Below are positions 50,655-60,253 of a stretch of 64,000 nucleotides of DNA, piece by piece; position 1 is the stretch's first letter; each line of letters opens with the position of its first letter. The DNA lies in assembly GCF_000308695.1 (NCBI RefSeq), contig NZ_BAGG01000123.1, positions 62,001 to 126,000 of the forward strand, in the 5' to 3' direction. Under the pieces are notes generated by a model. It was not told the DNA's origin. It did no database searches and was given only the letters and a program-made list of their open reading frames with translations. Made by a program: the position numbers and the translations under genes. The stretch is from Nocardia takedensis NBRC 100417 (GTDB lineage Bacteria; Actinomycetota; Actinomycetes; Mycobacteriales; Mycobacteriaceae).

Positions 50655-51755
50655 TCAGCAGTCGCAGCAGCAGTCGCCGCAGTCGCAGCAGCAGTCCATC
50701 CGCTTGCGCCAGGCGCGTTTGCGTTTGCCGCTGCACGGGCGGGTGTGGTCGGCGAAGCAGGCGTAGCCGGTGGGGTACTGGAACAGCAGGCCGATACCTT
50801 CGCGCAGCGTCGGTTTGCGCTGCCGCTGACGTGGATCGTGCGGCGGTTGGTACGGATACTGCTGCGGGTGGTGGCCGTCCGGGTGCAGGCCGAGGTCGCG
50901 CCCCATTCCGGTCAGCACGCTGGACAGCGGGTCGAGCAGCATCCAGCGCACGGTCGACTCGCTGTCCAAGCCGGTGCGGGAGATCGCCTCGCGCAGTGCG
51001 GTTTCCGATTCGCGCAGCAGTCCGTAGGCGGCCTCCGGGGAGGTGCCGGTGGCCGTGAGCGGGTTGAACCGGCCGTGCGCGAGATCGTCCTCGATGTCCT
51101 CGACGGCGTCGGCGAGGTGCGCGATCCGCCCGAACTGTCGCCCCGCTTCGCGCAGCGGCCCGACATTCTCGGTGGCGCCCGCCAATACCGCCGTGTGCGC
51201 GAAGAACTCGGACGCGCACCGCCCGGTCGACTCGGTCAGATCGTCCAGGGTGACGGTCGAATCCGCCGCCGCGGCACGGGTTTCCACGGCGTACTGGGCC
51301 TCCAGCACCGAAACGAGCGGCGCGAGGTCGAGATCGATCAGCGCGGCCTGCGCGCCCGCCCGCCGCGCCCAACTGTCGGACACCCGCGCCATCGGATGAC
51401 GCAGCACTCCGGGCGCGTCGGCGTCCTGGACGTGATCGCGGATCTTGGCCGCGCCCAGCAGCAGCGAGGCCGTGGCGGCGAGGACCACGCCGTCGGAGTC
51501 GCCCGCGGCGATCTCGGCGCGCCGCATCCCGCGCAACGCGCACGGGCCCGCGGCCGTGCGGGTGGCGACGCCGCCGCGCTGGGCGTCGACCAGGACGTTG
51601 AGCACCAGGGCGTCGGTGTTGGTAGCGGTGCGCGCGAGGTGCCCGTGTCCGTCGCGCAGGCCCACGCACAGCCCGCACAGTTGGGCGTGCCACTCGGATT
51701 CGTCGATGCCGTACTTGCGCGCGCCGTGGGCGCACGGGGTGAGCAGACCGAACAT
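50655..51755 (-). CDS. DUF5685 protein B with cysteine-rich tail
   Basis: A 366-residue paralogue of protein A, sharing the N-terminal Cys pattern, the segment 'RGMRRAEIAAGDSDG' and the acidic motif 'HLADAVEDIEDDLAHGRFNP'. Before its tail is a Pro/Gln/His-rich stretch ('HPDGHHPQQYPYQPPHDP'). The tail is shorter, with 8 cysteines in its last 13 residues. ATG at 51755 is chosen because paralogues begin at 'MFG'. The two genes are 123 nt apart on the same strand, with the TetR gene upstream. Confidence 0.75.
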   Translation of the reverse strand: MFGLLTPCAHGARKYGIDESEWHAQLCGLCVGLRDGHGHLARTATNTDALVLNVLVDAQRGGVATRTAAGPCALRGMRRAEIAAGDSDGVVLAATASLLLGAAKIRDHVQDADAPGVLRHPMARVSDSWARRAGAQAALIDLDLAPLVSVLEAQYAVETRAAAADSTVTLDDLTESTGRCASEFFAHTAVLAGATENVGPLREAGRQFGRIAHLADAVEDIEDDLAHGRFNPLTATGTSPEAAYGLLRESETALREAISRTGLDSESTVRWMLLDPLSSVLTGMGRDLGLHPDGHHPQQYPYQPPHDPRQRQRKPTLREGIGLLFQYPTGYACFADHTRPCSGKRKRAWRKRMDCCCDCGDCCCDC

Positions 51756-51869
51756 GCGGCCCCGTTTCCTTCGATGCCAGGTCGCGGCCGGATACCGCGG
51801 ATAGGGAACTCTGACAGTCCGCGCGCGCTCCGGCAAGCCGAGCGTGCCGCGTCCACGGCGAGTCGCGCG

Positions 51870-52469
51870 CTAGTCGGCCTTCTTGCGGCCCGCCAGGCCG
51901 CGCCAGGCCAGATCGTCGAGCAGGTCCACCGCTTCGGAGACCTCGATGCGTCCGCTGGCGACCCGGTCGGCGATGGCCTCGCCCGCGCCGATCACCGCGA
52001 CGGCGACGATGTCGAAATTGGTGCCGGGTTCGGGGTGCCGCGCGCTGGATTCCAGCAGTTTGGCGGTCAGTTCGATGACCCGTTCCCGCGCGTTCTCGAT
52101 CTCGGAGGCGAACGCCTGCTGGCCGATGGCCTGCCGGTAGAGCACCTGCCAGGAGTTGCGGTTGTGGTCGACGAAGCCGAGGAAGCCCTCGAGGGCGGTG
52201 CGGAGTTGTTCGTGCGGGGAGAGCAGGGGGTTGCCCGCGGGTGCGACCGATTCGATGAAGCGCAGGCCCTCGCGCTGGATGCAGGCGCGGAACAATTCGT
52301 CCTTGGAGCCGTAGTAGAGATACAGCATGGGTTTGGAGATCTTCGCCTCGGCGGCGATCGCGTCCATGGAGGTATCGTGGAACCCCTTGCGCGAGAAGAC
52401 CTCCACGGCGGCATCGAGCATCTGCTGCTCACGAACCGCTCGGGGAAGCCGTTTCGTACCGCCCGCCAT
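51870..52469 (-). CDS. TetR regulator, Rv0238-like
   Basis: A 199-residue regulator with helix-turn-helix 'MLDAAVEVFSRKGFHDTSMD', 'AKISKPMLYLYYGSKDELF'. In sequence and in position next to lpqI it resembles mycobacterial Rv0238. A ribosome-binding site (GGAG) precedes the ATG at 52469. A dyad 29 nt further upstream matches the site between fadA2 and fabG4, so it probably controls itself and those genes. Confidence 0.85.
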   Translation of the reverse strand: MAGGTKRLPRAVREQQMLDAAVEVFSRKGFHDTSMDAIAAEAKISKPMLYLYYGSKDELFRACIQREGLRFIESVAPAGNPLLSPHEQLRTALEGFLGFVDHNRNSWQVLYRQAIGQQAFASEIENARERVIELTAKLLESSARHPEPGTNFDIVAVAVIGAGEAIADRVASGRIEVSEAVDLLDDLAWRGLAGRKKAD

Positions 52470-52497
52470 CCACTCTCCTACCGCACAGTGAAGTCCT

Positions 52498-52517
52498 ATA
52501 TTACTCCAAGGTAAGTT
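52498..52517. promoter_or_regulatory. Operator-like site upstream of the TetR gene
   Basis: On the minus strand it reads AACTTACCTTGGAGTAATAT, 16 of 20 bases identical to the dyad between fadA2 and fabG4. It lies in the expected position for autorepression. Confidence 0.65.
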
Positions 52518-52664
52518 CGGCGGGGTCGGATTTGCTGCCCCGTCGCCGCGACCCGCACCGGCCACGAACCGAACCACCCGCGCACGGCGTCCGCACGCGG
52601 GTGGATCGAATTCGCACACACTACGGGCAGTCGGGTGGCCACCGCCAACGACCGCGCACCCCGC

Positions 52665-53834
52665 TCAGCAGCGCAACGCGCCCTTGTATTCGCCGTTGCG
52701 CAGCACCGAGGCGTCCACCCGCGCGGGCGGCAGCGTGCCGTTCGCCACGGCCTGCTCGAGGCGGTCGAGCACGCTCGACACGGCCGAGGTGCTGATCCAC
52801 AGCGCGTTGTCCGCCCCCGCCGCCAACGCCGCCTCCACCGCGGCCTCGATGCCGAGACGGTCGGTGATCGCGGCCATGCCGCTCAGATCGTCGGTGAAGA
52901 TGACCCCGTCGAAAGGCGCGGCGCCGTAACCGGTTCCGTCGCGCAGCAGCGACATCGCCGCCGGACTGATGCTGGCGGGCACCTCCGGCGCGGTCAGCCC
53001 CGGCACGTCCAGGTGACCGACCATCACCGCCGCGCCCGAACCGATCAACTCACGGAACGGCACCAGGTCCACGGTCTGCAACTGATCCAGCGGCGGCGTG
53101 CGCACCGCGCCGGTGTGCGAATCACCCGACCCCGACCCGTGACCGGGGAAGTGCTTCATCACCGAACCGAGACCGATTTCGTTCATGGCCCGGATGTATG
53201 CGTCGGCGTAGCGGCTGACGACCTGCGGGTCGTCGGAGAAGGACCGGTCTCCGATCACCGAATTGTCGGGCTGATCGCTGACGTCCACGTCGGGGGCGAA
53301 ATCGACCGTCACACCCAGGGCCTTCAACTTGCGCCCCCGGGTCACGGTGGCCTCGTAGAACTCCTCGGGCGTCATCGTCTGGGCCGTCACCCGCGCCGAC
53401 GGGGCGGTGCCGATCAGATCGCCCACGCGGGAGACGCGGCCGCCCTCCTCGTCGATGGTGACCATCATCGGCACGATGGCGGCGGTCTGGATGCGGTCCA
53501 ACTCGCCGTCGGTCAGCATCGTCTTGTCGGTCCAGCCGCCGACGAAGATGCCGCCGACCTGCTCGGACTGCACCGTCTCGAGCGCGTCCGCCCCGCCGGT
53601 GACGCCGACGGTCAGCAGTTGCGCGAGCTTCTGGCGCTGGGTGAACTTCGCCAGATAGGCCGTCGAGCAGTCCTGCTGGGCGGGGGTGTCGGAGGGCGAA
53701 CCGGTGACCTGACCGGTCGGGCCCGCCGCCACCGTCGTGGTCGAGGTGGCGGCGACCGGTTCGGAGTCGCCGCCGGAGCAGGAGGCGGTCACCGCGGTCA
53801 GGACTGCGAGCAGAACGAGAGGCGTCTTCCGCAT
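52665..53834 (-). CDS. lpqI: Beta-N-acetylhexosaminidase, lipoprotein LpqI
   Basis: A 389-residue GH3 glycosidase (NagZ type) with a lipobox ('VTASC' at about residue 19), like mycobacterial LpqI. The catalytic segments are 'KHFPGHGSGSGDSH' (His acid/base loop) and 'GVIFTDDLSGM' (Asp nucleophile). It releases N-acetylglucosamine from wall fragments during peptidoglycan recycling. In Mycobacterium the same order, aftD-lpqI-TetR, occurs. Confidence 0.93.
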   Translation of the reverse strand: MRKTPLVLLAVLTAVTASCSGGDSEPVAATSTTTVAAGPTGQVTGSPSDTPAQQDCSTAYLAKFTQRQKLAQLLTVGVTGGADALETVQSEQVGGIFVGGWTDKTMLTDGELDRIQTAAIVPMMVTIDEEGGRVSRVGDLIGTAPSARVTAQTMTPEEFYEATVTRGRKLKALGVTVDFAPDVDVSDQPDNSVIGDRSFSDDPQVVSRYADAYIRAMNEIGLGSVMKHFPGHGSGSGDSHTGAVRTPPLDQLQTVDLVPFRELIGSGAAVMVGHLDVPGLTAPEVPASISPAAMSLLRDGTGYGAAPFDGVIFTDDLSGMAAITDRLGIEAAVEAALAAGADNALWISTSAVSSVLDRLEQAVANGTLPPARVDASVLRNGEYKGALRC

Positions 53835-53962
53835 GGCTCAACGGTAGTGCGCGGCCGAACGGCGGCTGCCCCCGGGTGGGGTGGGCGCGCCCGGCCCGAG
53901 GCCATCGATTCCGGGGGTAATCTGGGAAAACAGCCGTGCGACGCCCCGTGGAGGAGGTCATC

Positions 53963-54442
53963 GTGGCCTGCGATCTGATGCTCATCGCCTACGACGGTTC
54001 GGAGAACGCCAAGCGGGCGGTCGAATACGCGGGTCGTTTCCTCTCCGCCGAACGCGCCGTCGTCCTGACCGCCTGGGAGCCGATGGTCCGCCAGGCCGCG
54101 CGACTGTCCGGACTGTCCGGGGTGATGCAGCCCGAATGGGTCCCCGACGACGAGATCGAGGACATCGCCTACGTCGACGCCCGGAATATCAACATCGAAG
54201 GCGTCCGGTTGGCGAAACTGGCCGGACTCAACGCCGAGGCCCGCACCGCAGAATGCGTCACCGGCATCTGGAACGCCATCGTGAACTGCGCCGACGAACT
54301 CGACGTCGACATCATCGTGGCCGGCACCCGCGGGGCCACCGGGGTTCGCGCGCTGCTGCACAGCAGTGTCGCCGACGCGGTGCTCAAACACTGTCACCGG
54401 CCGGTGCTGCTGGTCCCGCCCGGTCGCGAACCCCGTCCCTGA
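53963..54442 (+). CDS. Universal stress protein (UspA domain)
   Basis: A 159-residue single Usp domain. The N-terminal strand 'LMLIAYDGSENAKRAVEYA' and the C-terminal nucleotide loop 'IIVAGTRGATGVRALLHSSV' are typical; the G-x2-G-x9-G-[ST] ATP-binding pattern is nearly complete. GTG at 53963 lies 5 nt after GGAGGAGG, a better start than the upstream ATG. It is divergent from lpqI and 68 nt ahead of isochorismate synthase. Confidence 0.85.
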   Translation: MACDLMLIAYDGSENAKRAVEYAGRFLSAERAVVLTAWEPMVRQAARLSGLSGVMQPEWVPDDEIEDIAYVDARNINIEGVRLAKLAGLNAEARTAECVTGIWNAIVNCADELDVDIIVAGTRGATGVRALLHSSVADAVLKHCHRPVLLVPPGREPRP

Positions 54443-54510
54443 CCGAGAGCCCGAGATCCCCGTCGCACTCGGCGGGAGTGACGCCGATCCGGGGCTAGGG
54501 TCGAGGAATC

Positions 54511-55605
54511 ATGGACGAATTCCTGCTCGCCAGGCCCGACGGCGTCCTGCGGGCCCGCGGCCACCGGCGGATCTTCACCGAGCCCGCCGCCGCGATCGCC
54601 GCGCTGCGCGGCGGGTCGACCGGTCCGGTCGTCGGGGCGCTGCCGTTCGACCCGCACGCGCCCGCCGCGCTGTTCGAGCCCGCCGAGTTCACCCACACGG
54701 CGGGGCCGTGGCGGCCCGCGGCGGTGCCCCCGCTGCCGTCGGTGCGGGTGATCGAACAGATCCCCGATCCCGCCGAACACATCGCGCGGGTCCGCAAACT
54801 GGTCGACACGTTGAACGATCCGTCGCAACCGCTGCGCAAGGTCGTCGCCGCGCGGTCGGTGCTGCTGCGGGCCGAGGGAGATCTCGACGCCGAGGTGATC
54901 GCGGCGCATCTACTCACCCGTCACCCGCGCGCGAACGTCTACGCGGTGGACCTCTCGCCCGCCGGGCGCGGCGCGTCCACGCTGGTCGGGGCGACCCCGG
55001 AGGTGCTGGTCACCCGGCACGGGAACACGGTGTCGCTGCGGCCCTTGGCGGGGACGGCGGCGCGCGCGGCCGACCCGGACGAGGACGCGGCCCGCGCCCG
55101 CGACCTGCGCGCCGACGCCAAGAACCGCGCCGAACACGCCTACGTCATCGACTGGATCCGCGAACGGCTCGACCCGCTGTGCGCGGAGTTGTCCGTCCCG
55201 GAGGAGCCGGAACTGGCGCGGACGCCGGAGGTCTGGCACCTGGCGACGCCGATCACCGCGACGTTGCGCGACCCGTCGACCACGGCGCTGGACCTGGCCG
55301 TCCTGCTGCATCCCACCCCTGCGGTCTGCGGCACCCCGACCGCGCTCGCCCTCGAGACGATCACCCGCGACGAAGGCGACCGCGGCTGCTACGGCGGCGC
55401 GGTCGGCTGGTGCGACGCCGCGGGTGACGGCTCGTGGCTTGTGGCGATCCGCTGCGCCGAACTCGCCCCCGACCGGCGCACGCTGCGCGCGTTCGCGGGC
55501 GGCGGGATCGTGGCCGCCTCCGATCCGGTGGTCGAACTCGACGAGACCACGGCGAAACTCGGCACGTTCCTGCGCGCGTTGGACTGTCCGCCACCGGAAC
55601 GCTGA
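54511..55605 (+). CDS. entC: Isochorismate synthase
   Basis: A 364-residue chorismate-binding enzyme similar to mycobacterial EntC. It has 'RKVVAARSVLL', 'LVGATPEVLV', 'RPLAGTAARAADPDEDAARA', 'HPTPAVCGTPTALA' and 'FAGGGIVAASDP', with the acidic residues for Mg. It converts chorismate to isochorismate for siderophore or menaquinone synthesis. No salicylate or menaquinone gene is seen beside it. The symbol is by resemblance. Confidence 0.85.
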   Translation: MDEFLLARPDGVLRARGHRRIFTEPAAAIAALRGGSTGPVVGALPFDPHAPAALFEPAEFTHTAGPWRPAAVPPLPSVRVIEQIPDPAEHIARVRKLVDTLNDPSQPLRKVVAARSVLLRAEGDLDAEVIAAHLLTRHPRANVYAVDLSPAGRGASTLVGATPEVLVTRHGNTVSLRPLAGTAARAADPDEDAARARDLRADAKNRAEHAYVIDWIRERLDPLCAELSVPEEPELARTPEVWHLATPITATLRDPSTTALDLAVLLHPTPAVCGTPTALALETITRDEGDRGCYGGAVGWCDAAGDGSWLVAIRCAELAPDRRTLRAFAGGGIVAASDPVVELDETTAKLGTFLRALDCPPPER

Positions 55606-55796
55606 GCCCCCCGGGAACGGCCCCACCTCGACCCGCACCCATCGAGAGCCGGGTCGGACCGGCCGGCGGGAGGACCGACCATTGCGGACGATCCGGACGG
55701 TCGGCATGCCGAATCGCGGGCTGATGGCACCCCGGAGCCGATCCGCCTGCTAGGTTGACCCGGAATGTGCCTGCTGCGAAGTATTGGAGTCCCGCG

Positions 55797-55964
55797 ATGA
55801 AATTTGCTGTCCCCGGTGTTGCCAGTGCGGTCGCGGGCGCGGTCCTGGGCGCGATCGCGGTGTTCGTGATCACCGCCGCGGTGCAGCAGAACTCTCGCCC
55901 GGAACTCGATCACGGCGATCCGAGCTCCTCGCTGCTCAACAACGTTGAGTACGGCTCACGCTGA
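55797..55964 (+). CDS. DUF2613 family small membrane protein
   Basis: A 55-residue protein with one transmembrane helix ('AVAGAVLGAIAVFVITAA') and a short extracytoplasmic tail. In Mycobacterium the homologous gene (Rv0236A) also sits directly before aftD. ATG at 55797 has GGAG upstream. Its end overlaps the aftD start by 20 nt. Confidence 0.85.
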   Translation: MKFAVPGVASAVAGAVLGAIAVFVITAAVQQNSRPELDHGDPSSSLLNNVEYGSR

Positions 55965-58900
55965 GCCACTGACCTCCGTCGCGGCACCGGCAGGTCCCGA
56001 TGTCGCGCCACTGGGTAGACGGTGGTTCGCCGCGACCGTGGTCGTGGCGTTCCTGCTCACCTTCCTCCAGGCCCCCGGCCTCACGGTCGCCGACACCAAA
56101 TACGACCTGGCGCAGAACCCGTTGGGTTTCCTGGACCGCGCGTCCCACCTGTGGAGCAGTCAGGCCCCCATGGGCCAGGTGCAGAACCAGGCCTACGGCT
56201 ATTTCTTCCCGCACGGCGCGTTCTTCTCCGCCGGTCACGTCCTGGGGCTGCCCGCCTGGGTGACCCAGCGGATCTGGTGGGCGCTGCTGCTGCTCGCCGG
56301 ATTCTGGGGCATCGTCCGACTGTACGAGGTCCTCGGCATCGGCAATCGCGGGTCGCGGGTGATCGCGGCCGTCGCGTTCGCGCTGTCCCCGCGCGTGCTG
56401 ACCACCCTCGGCTCGATCTCCTCGGAGACGCTGCCGATGATGCTCGCGCCGTGGGTGCTGCTCGCGCCCGCCGCGCTGGGCACCGCCTGTCGACGACGGC
56501 GGCGCGGCGGCGCGGCCTCCCCGGCGGGCAGCGCGGTGGCCCTGGCGTTGATGGGGGCGGTCAACGCCGTGGCGACGGTCGCGGCCTTCCTGCCCGCCCT
56601 GCTGTGGTGGGCGTCGATGCGTCCGAACCGGAGTTGGCGGCGGTTCACGCTGGCCTGGATTCCGCTGCTGGCCATGGCGACGCTGTGGTGGGCGGTGCCG
56701 CTGCTGCTGCTCGGGCGGGTCAGTCCGCCATTTCTGGACTACATCGAATCCTCGGGCGTTACGACGCAGTGGGCCTCGCTGGCCGAGGTGTTGCGCGGCA
56801 CCGACAGTTGGACGCCGTTCGTCTCCCCGGAGCGCATCGCGGGCGCGGTGCTGGTCACCCAACCGGGCGCGGTGCTGGCGACGGGTCTGCTCGCGGCGGC
56901 GGGCATGGCGGGTCTGGCGATGCGGTCGATGCCGCATCGGGGTCGGCTGGCGCTGATCCTGCTGGTCGGGTTGGTCGGCATCTGCGCGGGCTATGTCGGT
57001 GAGCTCAGCGGTCCGTTCGCCGAATCGGTGCGCCTGTTCCTGGATTCCGGCGGCGCGCCGCTGCGCAACGTCCACAAGTTGGAACCGCTGATCCGGTTGC
57101 CGCTGGTGCTCGGCGTCGCGCATCTGCTCGGCCGGGTTCCGCTGCCCGCCGCCGCGCCGATGCGCGAGTGGGCGGGCGCGTTCGCCCATCCCGAACGCGA
57201 CCGGACGGTGGCGGTGGCCGCGCTGGTGCTGACCGCGCTGGCGCTGTCGACCTCGCTGGCCTGGACCGGCAAACTCGCGCCGCGCGGCGCCTACGACGAG
57301 GTCCCCGAGTACTGGACCCAGACCGCGCGGTGGCTGGCCGACAACGCCTCAGACACGCGCGCGTTGGTGGTGCCGGGCGCGCCGTTCGGCAGTCAGGTGT
57401 GGGGTCTGACCCGCGACGAACCGTTGCAGGCCCTGGCCACCACACCCTGGGCGGTGCGCGACGCCGTCCCGCTGAACCCGCCGGGGACCATCCGCGCGAT
57501 GGATTCGGTGCAGCGCCTGATCGCCGACGGACGTCCGTCGGCCGGATTGGCGGCGGCGCTGGCCGGTCAGGGCATCGGCGTCCTGGTGCTGCGCAACGAT
57601 CTCGACCCGGAGACCTCGCGGTCGACGCGTCCGCTGCTGGCGCATCGCGCCATCGAAGGTTCACCCGGCTTGACGAAGGTGGCGGCTTTCGGCAATCCGA
57701 TCGTCGCCCCCGCCATCGCCGAAGGTCTGGTCGTGGACGGCGATCTCCGTCCCGCCTACCGCGCGGTCGAGATCTACCGGGTGGACGCCGCCCCGCCGGG
57801 CACTCCGACGCAGTTCGAGAGCGGCGTGGGCGCACCGCCGCGGGTGCCGGGCGCGTACACCGTCGACCTGGACGCCGTACCGACCGTCGCGGGCGGCCCC
57901 GAAGTGCTCGAACGCCTGCGCCGCGACCCCGACCACCCCGAGGCGCCGGCCGTGCTCGCCGCCGACGCCGCCCGCGCCGGTCTGCCCGCCCGACCGACGC
58001 TGATCACCGACACCCCGATGGACCGGGAGACCGACGTCGGCCGCGTCGACAACCACAACTCCGCGCTGCGCGCCCCCGAGGATCCGCGGCGCACCCACAA
58101 CCTCGTCCCCGACTATCCCGTGGCCGACACCGACCTGGTCCGGGGCGAATGGTCCGGCGCGACGATCACCGCGTCGAGTTCGGCCGCCGACGCCACCCAG
58201 ATCGGCGGGGCCGCGCCGGGCAGTTCCACCGCCGCCGTGATCGACGGCGACCCGTCGACGTCGTGGTTCAGCGGCGGCCTTGAGCACGCGGTCGGCCAAT
58301 GGATTCGGCTGGACCTGGACCAACCGATCAGCAACGGACTGCTGCGGTTGACCACGAGTCCGGCCGCGATCGGCGACCCGGTGAAGTGGGTGGAGGTCCG
58401 CACCGCCAACGGCAGCGTGTCCGCGCGCGTCACCGAACCCGGTGCGTCGGTGACGATCTCGCTGCCGGTCGGGAAGACCGATTGGCTGAAGGTCACCGCG
58501 ATCCGCACCGAAGGCGGCGGGCGCGGCGGACAATTCGGCATCAGCGAACTGTCGCTGGACGACTACAGCGACCGGAACGCGCCGCACCGCGTGGACATCA
58601 CCCATCGCACCGTGCTGCCGCCCGTCCCGTCCGGCACGCCGGTCATCGGGTGGGATCTGGGCCAGGAATTCCCCGGCCGCGGCGCTTGTTTCGACGCACC
58701 CGACCGGGTCCGCTGCGGCAAGGGCCTCGGGCTGGCCCCGGAGGAACCGGGCCACTTCGAACGCACGCTGTCGGTGCCGGAACCGCTGCGCGTCACGCCG
58801 GATCTGACCGTGCGCACCCGCCAGGGTCCGGCCCTGGAGGCGCTGCTCACCGATCCGGATCGTCCGGTGGCGCGCGGCAAGGCCGATGTCGGCGACCTGC

Positions 58901-60204
58901 GCGGGTCGGCGTTCGCGGCCACCGACGGCGACCCGCGCACCAGTTGGACCGCCCCCGAGGACACCGCCCGCGACGTGGTGGGCGCGAAACCGACCCTCAC
59001 CGTCGAACTGCCCGAACCGGCACTCGTCACCGGTCTCGACCTGACCACTTCGCTCGGTGAACTGCCCGCCGAGGCCACCTCGGTGTCGGTCAACCTGGGC
59101 AACGGCCCGCAGGTGCGCGAACTCGACCCGGACCGCGAACCGGGCACGCCCGCGCGCATCGAGTTGTATCCCACGGTCACCGATCGCGTCGAGGTGAGCA
59201 TCCAGTCGTGGAAACCGGTGCTGGACCGCACGGCGCTCGGCTTCGCCCAGACCCAACCGGCCGGGCTCGCCGAGATCGCCGTACTCGGCCCCGACTACCC
59301 CGAACCGGCCGGCCTCGACCGCCTGATTACGGTGCCGTGCGCGCTCGGCCCGTCGGTCAGCGTCGACGGCATCGCGATGCGGACCACGATCACCGCGACC
59401 GTCGAGGACCTGCGCTCCGGCGCGCCGGTTCCGGCGCGCGTCTGCGCGCTCGATGACTCCGGTCCGGCCGAGACGCCGCCGGAACTGGTGCTGCTGCCCG
59501 GCCGGGCGAGCGTGGAAGTCGGCCCCACCGACGTCTTCTCGGTCGACCGCCTGCGCCTCGACCGCACCGATCCGCCCCCGGCTCCCGCGCCGACCTCGCA
59601 GCGATTGCTGGTCCTGCCGTTGAGCACCAACGTCGGCTGGGAGGCGCACACCGGCGACGGAACCGCCCTCGACCCGGTGGTGGTCGACGGTTGGCAGCAA
59701 GGGTGGCTGCTCCCCGCCGACGCCGAGGCCGCCGGACCGGTCACCGTCTCCTTCCCCGCCGACCGCTGGTATCGCCTGGGCATCTTCGGCGGACTGCTGC
59801 TCCTGCTGCCGCTGTTCGCGCTCGCCGTCCCGCGCGGTCCCCGCGTGACACCGCACGACCCGCCGCGGACCTGGAACTCACGCGTTCTCGCCGTGCTCGG
59901 TGTGCTCGCCGCGGCCACGGTGATCGCGGGTGTCGTCGGCGCGGCCCTGACCGTCGCCGGCCTCGCGGCGATGTATTGGTTCGCGCCACGGGTGCGCGTG
60001 AACTGGCTCGCCGGGGTCGCGGGCGTGGCGACGATGGTGTCGCTGGCCGCGCTGTCGACCGGGCCGTGGCGATCGCCCGGCGGTTATGTCGGCAACTCGA
60101 TCTGGGTGCAGTTGCCCGCGGTCGTCGCGGTGGTCGCCGTCGGCCTCGCGGCGCTACCCGTCACGAGACGGCAGCGGCCGAAGGGTCCGGATACCGGCGA
60201 CTGA
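55945..60204 (+). CDS. aftD: Arabinofuranosyltransferase AftD
   Basis: A 1419-residue GT-C glycosyltransferase resembling AftD (Rv0236c), which adds branched arabinofuranose to arabinogalactan and lipoarabinomannan from decaprenyl-phospho-arabinose. The first 430 residues hold about ten transmembrane helices, with the loop 'FGQVQ/MGQVQNQAYGYFFPHG' and 'SPRVLTTLGSISSETLPMML'. The large outer part has discoidin-like domains ('VIDGDPSTSWFSGG', 'TDGDPRTSWTAPED'). Further helices close the protein. TTG at 55945 is used, with no clear ribosome-binding site; translation may be coupled to DUF2613. Confidence 0.93.
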   Translation: MSTAHAEPLTSVAAPAGPDVAPLGRRWFAATVVVAFLLTFLQAPGLTVADTKYDLAQNPLGFLDRASHLWSSQAPMGQVQNQAYGYFFPHGAFFSAGHVLGLPAWVTQRIWWALLLLAGFWGIVRLYEVLGIGNRGSRVIAAVAFALSPRVLTTLGSISSETLPMMLAPWVLLAPAALGTACRRRRRGGAASPAGSAVALALMGAVNAVATVAAFLPALLWWASMRPNRSWRRFTLAWIPLLAMATLWWAVPLLLLGRVSPPFLDYIESSGVTTQWASLAEVLRGTDSWTPFVSPERIAGAVLVTQPGAVLATGLLAAAGMAGLAMRSMPHRGRLALILLVGLVGICAGYVGELSGPFAESVRLFLDSGGAPLRNVHKLEPLIRLPLVLGVAHLLGRVPLPAAAPMREWAGAFAHPERDRTVAVAALVLTALALSTSLAWTGKLAPRGAYDEVPEYWTQTARWLADNASDTRALVVPGAPFGSQVWGLTRDEPLQALATTPWAVRDAVPLNPPGTIRAMDSVQRLIADGRPSAGLAAALAGQGIGVLVLRNDLDPETSRSTRPLLAHRAIEGSPGLTKVAAFGNPIVAPAIAEGLVVDGDLRPAYRAVEIYRVDAAPPGTPTQFESGVGAPPRVPGAYTVDLDAVPTVAGGPEVLERLRRDPDHPEAPAVLAADAARAGLPARPTLITDTPMDRETDVGRVDNHNSALRAPEDPRRTHNLVPDYPVADTDLVRGEWSGATITASSSAADATQIGGAAPGSSTAAVIDGDPSTSWFSGGLEHAVGQWIRLDLDQPISNGLLRLTTSPAAIGDPVKWVEVRTANGSVSARVTEPGASVTISLPVGKTDWLKVTAIRTEGGGRGGQFGISELSLDDYSDRNAPHRVDITHRTVLPPVPSGTPVIGWDLGQEFPGRGACFDAPDRVRCGKGLGLAPEEPGHFERTLSVPEPLRVTPDLTVRTRQGPALEALLTDPDRPVARGKADVGDLRGSAFAATDGDPRTSWTAPEDTARDVVGAKPTLTVELPEPALVTGLDLTTSLGELPAEATSVSVNLGNGPQVRELDPDREPGTPARIELYPTVTDRVEVSIQSWKPVLDRTALGFAQTQPAGLAEIAVLGPDYPEPAGLDRLITVPCALGPSVSVDGIAMRTTITATVEDLRSGAPVPARVCALDDSGPAETPPELVLLPGRASVEVGPTDVFSVDRLRLDRTDPPPAPAPTSQRLLVLPLSTNVGWEAHTGDGTALDPVVVDGWQQGWLLPADAEAAGPVTVSFPADRWYRLGIFGGLLLLLPLFALAVPRGPRVTPHDPPRTWNSRVLAVLGVLAAATVIAGVVGAALTVAGLAAMYWFAPRVRVNWLAGVAGVATMVSLAALSTGPWRSPGGYVGNSIWVQLPAVVAVVAVGLAALPVTRRQRPKGPDTGD

Positions 60205-60253
60205 TCCGCGCGCGACGGACGCGCGCCGCCGAATCCGCCGGGGCCGCGCGGCG

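Noticed and set aside
57661..59856. Long minus-strand open frame of 731 codons
   Set aside because: It is the GC-rich antisense shadow of aftD and has Arg/Gly/Asp-rich composition with no family features.
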